Shown here: positions 47,046 to 54,368 of the stretch, in pieces | Layout of the letters: each line of letters opens with the position of its first letter | Position numbering within the stretch: the stretch's first letter is position 1 | DNA from: Bacillus bingmayongensis | Lineage (GTDB): Bacteria; Bacillota; Bacilli; Bacillales; Bacillaceae_G | NCBI RefSeq assembly: GCF_000299035.1 | Contig: NZ_JH921518.1 | Location: forward strand, 842,439 to 906,438 | Length of the DNA stretch: 64,000 bases | Direction of reading: 5' to 3' | The notes under the pieces: generated by a model | What the model was told of the DNA's origin: nothing | Seen by the model: the letters and a program-made list of their open reading frames with translations, nothing else | Databases searched by the model: none | Position numbers and translations under genes: made by a program

Positions 47046-47600
47046 ATGAAACAACGCAAACATATTTTGTATAATCAACCACGTGCCCATACAATTGGGA
47101 ATGTGGAATATATAAACAATGAATGGATATTTTTTGATGATGCAAATGATGAAGCATTTTTGCTAGAGGATATCATTGAAGATGGATTTGAAGTTTTATA
47201 TAACAACAATTGGCTACCGGCAAGATTCTACGAACAAGATATATTGCAAATCGCAAATGAACATCATCCATTGCAAAACGGTGAGATGATACGAATTCGT
47301 AAAAAATTGTTACTCAGTTATCATGAATGGTTAGAAGAACTATCCGATTCCGCATTCTCTTTATTAACAGACGCCCTACAATCGCTTAATTATTCTTTAT
47401 ACGATTGTATGTATTGCCATAACTTCTTATCATTCCAACCAAAAAAGGAACCTTGTGAAGGTGTAAATATTCTTCTGTTTGATAACGAAGATATAATTTG
47501 CTCGCTGCACCATCATTATGTCCGGTTTTCTGCATGTAACAAAAATATTTTTCAATTTACAAAAACAAATGGTGAGCAACTACATATCGATGCAAAATAA
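47046..47600 (+). CDS. DUF2777 family protein (YisN-like)
   Basis: A 184-residue soluble protein resembling DUF2777/YisN: N-terminal MKQRKHILYNQPRAHTIGNV, acidic centre, and a CMYCHNFLSF cysteine pair in the second half that may bind metal. It lies beside asnO, as B. subtilis yisN does. Function unknown. Start follows AAGGAGAAATCATGA. Confidence 0.75.
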   Translation: MKQRKHILYNQPRAHTIGNVEYINNEWIFFDDANDEAFLLEDIIEDGFEVLYNNNWLPARFYEQDILQIANEHHPLQNGEMIRIRKKLLLSYHEWLEELSDSAFSLLTDALQSLNYSLYDCMYCHNFLSFQPKKEPCEGVNILLFDNEDIICSLHHHYVRFSACNKNIFQFTKTNGEQLHIDAK

Positions 47601-47640
47601 GAAAAACCGCTCGTTTATTAATAAACGAGCGGTTTTTCTT
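47600..47640. terminator. Bidirectional terminator
   Basis: GAAAAACCGCTCGTTTATT and its perfect reverse complement form a 19-bp palindromic hairpin between converging genes. Confidence 0.9.
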
Positions 47641-47962
47641 ATTTTGCTGAAAGATCTTCCACAATAGCTGTTTCAAATAAACTTTGTCTACCTTCACCTT
47701 GATCAAACGTCATAAATGTATTCAATTTCATTTCATGTAAGTTCAAAATTTGACTAATCGTTAAACCATCTTCTTCAACCCAGTTTAAAAAATAAATACC
47801 AGGTCTAACTTCCATAGAGGTAATCGTTTCCTCACCAGCTTGTCCTTTTTTAGGGCCCTCTAAAGCCTCCCACCTTAGCTTCGTTTCACTTAAATAAGTA
47901 ACTTGAAAAACAAGTCCATTTTCATAACTCACTTTCACTTTCCGTCCGATAAAAGTTTGCAT
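47639..47962 (-). CDS. MoaF/PadC-like small beta-barrel protein
   Basis: A 107-residue protein resembling the MoaF/phenolic acid decarboxylase fold: FIGRKVKVSYENGLVFQVTY, LRWEALEGPKKGQ, GIYFLNWVEEDG and SQILNLHEMKLNTFMTF follow the PadC strand pattern. Whether it is an enzyme or a ligand-binding protein is unclear. It has its own promoter gap and a shared terminator with the DUF2777 gene. Confidence 0.65.
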   Translation of the reverse strand: MQTFIGRKVKVSYENGLVFQVTYLSETKLRWEALEGPKKGQAGEETITSMEVRPGIYFLNWVEEDGLTISQILNLHEMKLNTFMTFDQGEGRQSLFETAIVEDLSAK

Positions 47963-48041
47963 ACCTGACTCTCCTATACATCATTATATATATGTAATCA
48001 TTTTAGTTACAACTATATTTATTTGTCAAGAGAACAAAAGA

Positions 48042-48083
48042 AAAACCACCTTATTCTCTTTTACAAAAAATAAAGTGGCTTTT
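48042..48083 (-). terminator. Terminator of yisL
   Basis: AAAACCACCTTATT and AATAAAGTGGCTTTT arms (one mismatch) with a 13-base loop, followed on the minus strand by TTTTTC. Confidence 0.7.
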
Positions 48084-48088
48084 CTTTA

Positions 48089-48457
48089 CTAAAATAGGTC
48101 AAATCCCATCGGTAAACGCAATCCAAGATATAATACAATAACAAGCGCAATAATAAATTGAGCCCAAAACGCCCCTGCTGGTTTGTTCTTACTTGTTTTC
48201 ACAAGAATCATTTCCATTGCAGCAATAACCCAAACGCCAACTAACATTTTTAAGCCATACCACATATGCATGTTCCCTGTCGCTGTTTTCATAATACTTT
48301 GATACAGTAAGAAACCTGTTACGATAATGATAATATACACAAGACGAAGCCCCATATGTATGCCTTTACCTTTTCTCCCAGCTGTATACATAGAATACGC
48401 TACGAAGAATAAAATAAGTCCCAATGCCCACGCTGTAATATGCAGATGTGTTGTCAT
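48089..48457 (-). CDS. yisL: YisL family membrane protein (DUF1516)
   Basis: A 122-residue protein with four membrane helices, starting [20 protein letters not shown], as in YisL/DUF1516. ATG 48457 follows AGAGGAGGTAGGGGTACC; eight upstream codons are rejected. It is divergent from rocD. Function unknown. Confidence 0.88.
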   Translation of the reverse strand: MTTHLHITAWALGLILFFVAYSMYTAGRKGKGIHMGLRLVYIIIIVTGFLLYQSIMKTATGNMHMWYGLKMLVGVWVIAAMEMILVKTSKNKPAGAFWAQFIIALVIVLYLGLRLPMGFDLF

Positions 48458-48607
48458 GGTACCCCTACCTCCTCTTTTCACACTTTTTCACTTTATATGA
48501 TACCATGTTCATTTCTTTTTTAGGAAATATTTCGCTTTTTCGGGCTTAAATGATATAATATTTAGAGTATTTACAAACTTCTTGTAATAACAAAAGGGGG
48601 AACAATC

Positions 48608-49798
48608 ATGATTCAAACAAAAGACATTATCGAACTAACAGACACATATGGGGCAAATAACTATCATCCACTTCCAATCGTAATCGCTAAAGCGGAAGGT
48701 GTTTGGGTAGAAGATCCTGAAGGAAACCGCTATATGGACTTACTTAGTGCATACTCTGCAGTAAACCAAGGTCATCGTCATCCAAAAATTATTAACGCTT
48801 TAATTGACCAAGCTAATCGTGTTACGTTAACTTCACGTGCCTTCCATAGCGATCAATTAGGTCCTTGGTACGAAAAAGTTGCGAAACTAACAAATAAAGA
48901 TATGGTACTTCCAATGAATACAGGTGCAGAAGCTGTTGAAACCGCAATTAAGACAGCGCGCCGCTGGGCATATGATGTGAAAAAAGTAGAAGCAAACAGA
49001 GCAGAAATCATCGTTTGTGAAGATAACTTCCACGGACGTACGATGGGTGCTGTTTCTATGTCATCAAATGAAGAATATAAACGCGGATTTTGCCCAATGC
49101 TTCCTGGCATCGTTGTTATTCCTTACGGTGATTTAGAAGCATTAAAAGCTGCAATTACACCAAATACAGCAGCATTCATTTTAGAACCGATTCAAGGTGA
49201 AGCAGGAATTAACATCCCACCAGCTGGTTTCTTAAAAGAAGCTTATGAAGTATGTAAAAAAGAAAACGTTTTATTCATAGCAGATGAAATCCAAACAGGT
49301 TTAGGCCGTACTGGTAAAGTATTTGCTTGCGACTGGGACAACGTAACTCCTGATATGTACATACTTGGTAAAGCACTTGGCGGCGGTGTATTCCCAATCT
49401 CTTGTGTTGCAGCAAACCGCGACATTTTAGGCGTATTCGAGCCAGGTTCTCACGGTTCTACATTTGGTGGCAACCCACTTGCATGTGCTGTTTCTATCGC
49501 ATCTCTTGAAGTATTAGAAGAAGAAAAATTAACAGAGCGTTCTCTTCAATTAGGAGAAAAATTAGTTGGGCAATTAAAAGAAATTAATAACCCAATGATT
49601 ACAGAAATCCGCGGCAAAGGATTATTTATCGGAATCGAATTGAACGAGCCTGCTCGTCCATATTGCGAAAAATTAAAAGAAGCTGGTCTTTTATGTAAAG
49701 AAACACACGAAAATGTAATTCGTATCGCACCACCTCTTGTTATTTCTGAAGAAGATCTAGAGTGGGCATTCGAAAAAATTAAAGCGGTACTATCTTAA
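48608..49798 (+). CDS. rocD: Ornithine aminotransferase
   Basis: A 396-residue class III PLP enzyme converting ornithine to glutamate semialdehyde in arginine use. Visible features: [17 protein letters not shown], the cofactor-region Asp in [12 protein letters not shown], and the Schiff-base Lys in [11 protein letters not shown]. Start follows AAAAGGGGGAACAATC. In this group a rocD gene commonly lies here and not with rocABC. Full length. Confidence 0.95.
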   Translation: MIQTKDIIELTDTYGANNYHPLPIVIAKAEGVWVEDPEGNRYMDLLSAYSAVNQGHRHPKIINALIDQANRVTLTSRAFHSDQLGPWYEKVAKLTNKDMVLPMNTGAEAVETAIKTARRWAYDVKKVEANRAEIIVCEDNFHGRTMGAVSMSSNEEYKRGFCPMLPGIVVIPYGDLEALKAAITPNTAAFILEPIQGEAGINIPPAGFLKEAYEVCKKENVLFIADEIQTGLGRTGKVFACDWDNVTPDMYILGKALGGGVFPISCVAANRDILGVFEPGSHGSTFGGNPLACAVSIASLEVLEEEKLTERSLQLGEKLVGQLKEINNPMITEIRGKGLFIGIELNEPARPYCEKLKEAGLLCKETHENVIRIAPPLVISEEDLEWAFEKIKAVLS

Positions 49799-49802
49799 TA
49801 TG

Positions 49803-49837
49803 AACAAGCTGCCTTTTATAAGGCAGCTTGTTTTATG
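49803..49837. terminator. Bidirectional terminator between rocD and HXXEE gene
   Basis: AACAAGCTGCCTT and AAGGCAGCTTGTT arms around TTAT with a following TTA. Confidence 0.85.
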
Positions 49838-50297
49838 AAACAATCATTTTTGAAAAAAGCCATATACCAACGATAATCGGAAATAGAAGCACTACACCTA
49901 CTACGCAGGAGGAAACCACATGTTTCAATCGCCACCAATCACTTATTATCCCTTGCCGAAACCAAAACAATGAAAATGGTACAATCAACACCAACGCTGT
50001 TATCAATCCTGGAACGTATCTTTCTATCAAAATTGCCCCACCGATGTGAAACAGTCCATTCATAAAAATCATCGCTTGTATAACTAACAATATATAAAGC
50101 AAAACTTTCTTTTTAAATATAGAATGAGCACATACAAGCAGAAAAACAATGGCTGTTAATAAACATAATGCAATGAAAAAATCTTCCTTTTGTCCCGCAT
50201 TTTCTTCCATACGAATCGGCTGTAAATATTTCATTTCAGGAAAAAAATAATATTCCTCAGCATTATGAAATGCAAATAATATAGGGATGAGCCACAT
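49833..50297 (-). CDS. HXXEE domain membrane protein
   Basis: A protein of about 154 residues with four or five membrane helices and the family motif FAFHNAEEYYFF (HNAEE) at the end of the first helix, plus a His in FHIGGAILIERY. ATG 50297, 11 bases after the yisK stop codon, is proposed; a TTG at 50336 that would overlap yisK is an alternative (167 residues). Neither has a strong ribosome binding site, so translation probably depends on coupling to yisK. Function unknown. Confidence 0.7.
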   Translation of the reverse strand: MWLIPILFAFHNAEEYYFFPEMKYLQPIRMEENAGQKEDFFIALCLLTAIVFLLVCAHSIFKKKVLLYILLVIQAMIFMNGLFHIGGAILIERYVPGLITALVLIVPFSLFWFRQGIISDWWRLKHVVSSCVVGVVLLFPIIVGIWLFSKMIVS

Positions 50298-50307
50298 GGA
50301 TAAACTA

Positions 50308-51216
50308 CTATTTAACTTCGTTTTGAAGCGTTCCAATATGTTGTACCGTGATTGTCACTTCATCACCAGCATGTAAAAATTTTGGCGGTGTAAATCCTTT
50401 CCCAACTCCAGCTGGTGTTCCAGTCGCGATTATGTCCCCAGGCTCTAACGTCATCGCTTTACTTACGATAGAAATAATATCTTCTATTGAAAATATCATA
50501 TTTGCAGTATTTGAAGTTTGACGAATTTCCCCGTTCACTTTTGTCTCAATGTTTAATTTGTTTGGATTTTCAATAGCTCTCTTATAGACTAAATACGGGC
50601 CCATCGGACAAAATGTATCAAAACTTTTTCCTAAGAAAAATTGTTTATGTTTTCTTTGAATATCTCGAGCGGTTATGTCATTTACAATTGTATAGCCGAA
50701 AACATATTCAAGCGCCTTCTCTTTCGCAATTTGTTTTCCACGTTTTCCAATTACAATTGCGAGTTCGCCTTCATAATCTAGTTCGTCCGTTGCATGCGGA
50801 TGACTATGGATCTTCTCACCATTCCCAATAACTGTCGTTGGCGCCTTTGTAAAAATCATGATATCTTTCGGAACGGATTCCTCCCCGCCCATCTCTATCG
50901 CATGATCACGGTAGTTTTTTCCGACGCAAAGAATATTCTTTCTCGGCCTTGGAATAGGTGCTAATATTTTAACGTCTTGCAGGGGATAATACGCCGTCGT
51001 TTCATTCTCTTTTGCCCAATTTGCAATTTCTTTTACTTTTTCAATAAAGGTATTTCCCTGTTCAATACACTCTAACATTGTAATAGGAACTGTAATCTTT
51101 TCGCCTTTTTGCCTTTGCGCTTCTCTAATATGAAGCACTGTTTCTTCATGCTCATCCACAATACCAACAAATACTTTTTCTTCCTTCTTCACTGTTACAA
51201 ATCGCACTATTTCCAC
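50308..51216 (-). CDS. yisK: YisK, fumarylacetoacetate hydrolase family
   Basis: A 302-residue FAH-superfamily enzyme. The C-terminal core has NILCVGKNYRDHAIEMG, the metal-binding Glu/Asp in DELDYEGELAIVIG and in GYTIVNDITARDIQ, and GDIIATGTPAGVG. B. subtilis YisK has oxaloacetate decarboxylase activity and, independently, affects cell shape through Mbl. The gene sits between rocD and gerP, as in the B. subtilis yis block. No in-frame alternative start is needed. Confidence 0.9.
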   Translation of the reverse strand: MEIVRFVTVKKEEKVFVGIVDEHEETVLHIREAQRQKGEKITVPITMLECIEQGNTFIEKVKEIANWAKENETTAYYPLQDVKILAPIPRPRKNILCVGKNYRDHAIEMGGEESVPKDIMIFTKAPTTVIGNGEKIHSHPHATDELDYEGELAIVIGKRGKQIAKEKALEYVFGYTIVNDITARDIQRKHKQFFLGKSFDTFCPMGPYLVYKRAIENPNKLNIETKVNGEIRQTSNTANMIFSIEDIISIVSKAMTLEPGDIIATGTPAGVGKGFTPPKFLHAGDEVTITVQHIGTLQNEVK

Positions 51217-51450
51217 TCTCCATCCTAAAACTCATACAATGTAATTGTATTCGCATTCCTTAAAAAAAAACCTGCCAATCCGTTTTAATTTTTACAACAT
51301 TCTTTACTTTCTACATCTTCTCTATTATTTTTTTGGAATATAATGTAGAATTTTTACTTTTTTTATCGAAGCTATTTCTTTTTTATGGAACTTTTGTATA
51401 ATATGTACTACATATATACTTAAAATTTATAAAGAGATGGAGCCGATTCT

Positions 51451-51630
51451 ATGTTTGAGCAAGCAATTGAAAAAAAACGTGAAAAAATGATATATTTTGC
51501 TGAACGCTATGGAATAACCTCTCAAAAAACAGTAAGTTGTAGCCAAGAACTGGACAGGCTCTTAAACGTTGTTTGGCTTATGAAAGTAGATTTTGTCCCA
51601 ACTCATACTATAGACAAACACACACAATGA
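51451..51630 (+). CDS. Spo0E-like aspartyl-phosphate phosphatase (YisI-like)
   Basis: A 59-residue protein with the Spo0E family motif SQELDRLLN in the second half, following a helical N-terminal MFEQAIEKKREKM. Such proteins dephosphorylate Spo0A~P and delay sporulation. It lies just upstream of gerP, like yisI in B. subtilis. Start follows AGATGGAGCCGATTCT. It is below the usual gene-finder length cut-off. A terminator overlaps its stop. Confidence 0.82.
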   Translation: MFEQAIEKKREKMIYFAERYGITSQKTVSCSQELDRLLNVVWLMKVDFVPTHTIDKHTQ

Positions 51631-51648
51631 AGTGTGTGTCTTTTATTT
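51612..51648 (+). terminator. Terminator of Spo0E-like gene
   Basis: GACAAACACACAC and GTGTGTGTC arms around AATGAA, followed by TTTTATTT; the stop codon is inside the loop. Confidence 0.75.
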
Positions 51649-51747
51649 AAAAAAAAAACACATTTTAATGAAAATGCCCATACAATAATAGAAAAGGATT
51701 TTTTTCATTCCATTATTTTCTTGACATGAAACACATATATAAATCCA

Positions 51748-51832
51748 AATTGAAAAAACGACATAAAACCATTCTTTTTAGATGGAAGAGAGCATCCAGC
51801 CATGCATAGGAGCAACTTATATGTCGGAAAAT
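51748..51832 (-). repeat. Interspersed repeat, third family, copy G, upstream of gerP
   Basis: On the minus strand: CCGACATATAAGTTGCTCCT, ATGCATGGCTGGATGCTCTC, TTCCATCTAAAAAGAATGGT and GTCGTTTTTTCAATTT. It is a shortened form missing the CTCTTTGTTT-CTGACC part, immediately upstream of gerPA. Confidence 0.65.
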
Positions 51833-51888
51833 CAAAATGGGTATATATCGTAACAGCAATACAAATTTTATTATGAAAGGTGTTTGCT

Positions 51889-52110
51889 ATGCCAGCAATG
51901 GTTGGACATATTCATATCGTTAATATTGGATCAAGTGGTATTTTTCATATTGGAGATGTATTTGCAATCAGGCCGATTAGTTACTCTCGTGCTTTTGCAG
52001 GAGCTGGTTCTTTTAATGTAGGTGAAAATGTTTCTGTATATAATTATCAAAACACGACGACGGTTAATGATACAGACGTTATCGATCAAGCTATAATTGG
52101 ATCAACTTAA
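51889..52110 (+). CDS. gerPA: Spore germination protein GerPA
   Basis: A 73-residue coat-associated protein starting MPAMVGHIHIVNIGSSGIFH. GerP proteins allow germinants to pass the spore coat. ATG 51889 is used with AAAGGTGTTTGCT; an in-frame GTG three codons earlier lies in that site. It is similar to GerPF along its whole length (HIVNxG, FxxGDxFxxxP, VIDQ.IGST versus ADQDQIGTA). First gene of gerPABCDEF, normally mother-cell expressed under sigma-K; I did not find a clear sigma-K promoter. Confidence 0.95.
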   Translation: MPAMVGHIHIVNIGSSGIFHIGDVFAIRPISYSRAFAGAGSFNVGENVSVYNYQNTTTVNDTDVIDQAIIGST

Positions 52111-52126
52111 AGGAGGCGAATCGTAA

Positions 52127-52333
52127 GTGAACTTTTATGTACAGCAAAGTATTATCATTAACAATATAAAAATTGAAAGCATTACAACATCATCCGTTTT
52201 TCAAATTGGAAGTGCCGGTAGCATTAAAGCGTTATCTAAATTCTCCAATACTGGTGGATTTACAGAGCCACTTCGCCCGCTTACAGCAAAAGGACAAATT
52301 ATTTCTATTAAACCGATGATGGGTTCTTCTTAA
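52127..52333 (+). CDS. gerPB: Spore germination protein GerPB
   Basis: A 68-residue protein with GTG start after AAAGGAGGCGAATCGTAA. It contains VFQIGSAGSIKALS, the short hydrophobic-Gly motif shared with GerPD (LFLIGDANLLIL) and GerPE (IFQVGDANQMEL). Part of the gerP operon; 16 bases after gerPA. Confidence 0.94.
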   Translation: MNFYVQQSIIINNIKIESITTSSVFQIGSAGSIKALSKFSNTGGFTEPLRPLTAKGQIISIKPMMGSS

Positions 52334-52401
52334 ACTATTTTTATCATAAACATATAGAGCAAGCATACACACCCTCCCTGTTGAAAAGGAGGTTTCACAT
52401 C

Positions 52402-53016
52402 GTGAATCAAGATATATACATTTACCTACAGCAGTTTCAACAAGTTCTTCAAAAACAGCAAGAAACAATCTGCGCATTAGAAGAGCAAGTACGGACATTA
52501 ACAGAAGAGCTTGATGAACTCAAACGCCGTCCCTCCTCTTCCATAGGAAAAGTTGAGTACAAATTTGATCAACTAAAAGTAGAAAATTTAAATGGTACGT
52601 TAAATATCGGCTTAAATCCATTCGCAACCACAGATCAACAAATTGAAGATTTTCAAGTCGATACTGAAACATTAAAAGTAAACCCTGAGACAAAACCAAA
52701 TCCTGATTTTTATCAAGATATCATTCAAGAGATGCATCGTTACTTAGATGAGGAAGCGTATGGTCGTATCCTTCATTTTGAACAACAAGAACGAACACCA
52801 CTCGATGAGATGTATCGACAAATGATGGTGGACGATATAAAAAAACAAATGGAGCACCGCCTTCCTTATTATTTATCGCAAGTACAGCCATATGAGGAGA
52901 TTACGTCCAACCCTCAGTATATGAAAGATGTAATCATTCAAGCCATGAAACAAGATATCGATAAAGCATTCCTTTCCTTTATTCAGCACATACCGAACAA
53001 CTTCCGAAAGGAGTAA
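52402..53016 (+). CDS. gerPC: Spore germination protein GerPC
   Basis: A 204-residue protein, the largest of the operon. N-terminal coiled coil (about residues 10-50, QQFQQVLQKQQETICALEEQ), then FDQLKVENLNGTLNIGLNPF and an acidic C-terminal helical region. GTG 52402 is chosen because AAAAGGAGGTTTCACATC precedes it. It is needed for localisation of GerP in the coat, by family knowledge. Confidence 0.94.
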   Translation: MNQDIYIYLQQFQQVLQKQQETICALEEQVRTLTEELDELKRRPSSSIGKVEYKFDQLKVENLNGTLNIGLNPFATTDQQIEDFQVDTETLKVNPETKPNPDFYQDIIQEMHRYLDEEAYGRILHFEQQERTPLDEMYRQMMVDDIKKQMEHRLPYYLSQVQPYEEITSNPQYMKDVIIQAMKQDIDKAFLSFIQHIPNNFRKE

Positions 53017-53022
53017 ATATGT

Positions 53023-53217
53023 ATGAATTTTACCGTTGTGAATCGTGAAATAAAAGTTGGTAATATTGAAATGAACGGGGTATCTTCATCAGCACTTTTT
53101 TTAATCGGTGATGCGAATCTGTTGATTCTCTCTTCTATTCTCGATACACCGCTCGAATCCGTTATTGAAGGTGCATTTGTACCTCTCGTAACTGATGTTC
53201 CTGCTACTCCCCGTTAA
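53023..53217 (+). CDS. gerPD: Spore germination protein GerPD
   Basis: A 64-residue protein, MNFTVVNREIKVGNIEMNGV start and LFLIGDANLLILSS core, paralogous to GerPB. Start after AAAGGAGTAAATATGT, six bases beyond the gerPC stop codon. Confidence 0.94.
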   Translation: MNFTVVNREIKVGNIEMNGVSSSALFLIGDANLLILSSILDTPLESVIEGAFVPLVTDVPATPR

Positions 53218-53229
53218 GGAGGTTTCTCT

Positions 53230-53616
53230 ATGTTTCGGCACATTTCAGTTGTTCATCGCTCCAATGTTATCTCTATGGGGATTGCTAGTATCTTTCAAGT
53301 TGGTGACGCAAACCAGATGGAATTAAAAAGCCGTGCTCTTGTCGTACACCGTGAAATTCCTTACTATTTAAAAGATGAAGGAAGATTAGAGGCTTATGCG
53401 ATTTTTACAGATGATAAAATCACAATTCCAACTCGGTCAACTGATGTCAAAATGAATATTATAAATGAATGTCCCTTTATTGAAGTAAATGATGTTACGA
53501 TTCGTACCTTATTAAATTCTGCTTGCTTTCAAATCGGCTCTGTTGACTACGCATTTAATAATTCACGCATTCACCAAATCCGCCAATATATTACAAATGA
53601 ACCCTTCACAATATAA
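53230..53616 (+). CDS. gerPE: Spore germination protein GerPE
   Basis: A 128-residue protein. It holds two copies of the short motif shared by the GerP proteins: SMGIASIFQVGDANQMELKS near the N-terminus and NSACFQIGSVDYAFNNS near the C-terminus, suggesting internal duplication. Start after TAAGGAGGTTTCTCT. Confidence 0.94.
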   Translation: MFRHISVVHRSNVISMGIASIFQVGDANQMELKSRALVVHREIPYYLKDEGRLEAYAIFTDDKITIPTRSTDVKMNIINECPFIEVNDVTIRTLLNSACFQIGSVDYAFNNSRIHQIRQYITNEPFTI

Positions 53617-53661
53617 ATCATATAGTAATGTTAAATAAGACTGATGAAGTAGGTGAATAAC

Positions 53662-53877
53662 ATGCCCTCTGTTGTCGGAAATCTCATCGTTCAGAATAGT
53701 AACGGCTCTTTTAACTTAGGTGACTTCTATAATGTCTCCCCAAAGGAAAATACAAAGGCTTATAACGGTTCAGGAGCATCAAATGTTGCTTTTGTTGTTA
53801 ACACATTTAACGGTGTCAGTGCAACGAACACTTTTGATTCAGACGTTGCGGATCAAGATCAAATTGGAACAGCTTAA
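53662..53877 (+). CDS. gerPF: Spore germination protein GerPF
   Basis: A 71-residue protein starting MPSVVGNLIVQNSNGSFNLG, paralogous to GerPA, closing the operon. ATG 53662 follows GTAGGTGAATAAC. A 45-base gap separates it from gerPE and a terminator follows directly. Confidence 0.94.
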   Translation: MPSVVGNLIVQNSNGSFNLGDFYNVSPKENTKAYNGSGASNVAFVVNTFNGVSATNTFDSDVADQDQIGTA

Positions 53878-53909
53878 AAAAAGTAGGAGAACATTTCTCC
53901 TACTTTTTT
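53877..53909 (+). terminator. Terminator of gerP operon
   Basis: AAAAAGTAGGAGAA and TTCTCCTACTTTTTT arms around CAT. Confidence 0.9.
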
Positions 53910-53955
53910 CGTTCTTTTGATTTTCTTGTTCTCGCTTCAATACGTGTAATCATTC

Positions 53956-54249
53956 TTATTGTTTGAATGATAACCCACTTTCCTTCAAAGCAGTTCTAAG
54001 TTTAGGTAAAGATGCTGGTCCCATACCGTGCAGTTGTAAAATCTCTTTCTCACTATATTTTGAGAGCTGCTGCAAAGAAGTTATTTCATTGTGTTCCAAT
54101 GCTCTTCTTGCTGGTGCCGAGAGAAGTGAAAGAAATCCACTTTCTGGTTTTCGTTCTTTCTCACAGATTGGGCAAGAAGGGCAATCACTACTTTTATAGT
54201 AACTGTGTCCATTGTCGCAAGTTCTTAAACTTTTTTTTGAAGTTACCAT
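53956..54249 (-). CDS. Small zinc-ribbon plus RNA polymerase alpha-CTD-like protein
   Basis: A 97-residue protein combining a putative zinc ribbon (Cys11, then CPSCPIC around residues 23-29) with a helix-hairpin-helix domain like the C-terminal domain of the RNA polymerase alpha subunit (LSAPARRALEHNEITSLQQL, LHGMGPASLPKLRTALKE). It could bind DNA or transcription factors in place of the alpha-CTD; this is inference. Start follows AAAGGAGCTATGTAAA. It is convergent to gerP and unrelated to it in function as far as can be seen. Confidence 0.7.
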   Translation of the reverse strand: MVTSKKSLRTCDNGHSYYKSSDCPSCPICEKERKPESGFLSLLSAPARRALEHNEITSLQQLSKYSEKEILQLHGMGPASLPKLRTALKESGLSFKQ

Positions 54250-54294
54250 TTTACATAGCTCCTTTCTAGAGTTACATCTCTCCTCTTTTTCACA

Positions 54295-54362
54295 TTTATC
54301 CCGATTGGTGAAGGCTAATAATCAGTGAGGGATGAAGCCCCCCACTGATTCAAGTTTCACTC
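54295..54362 (-). repeat. bcr1 internal-deletion derivative (about 68 bp) after addA
   Basis: It has TTTATCCC at one end joined directly to GATTGGTGAAGGCTAATAAT and the CAGTGAGGG/CCCCCCACTG hairpin arm, ending AAGTTTCACT. The central arm is missing, with a different breakpoint from the 75-bp derivative at 17412. It sits six bases downstream of the addA stop codon and could act as its terminator, since no other is visible. Confidence 0.7.
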
Positions 54363-54368
54363 ACTTTT

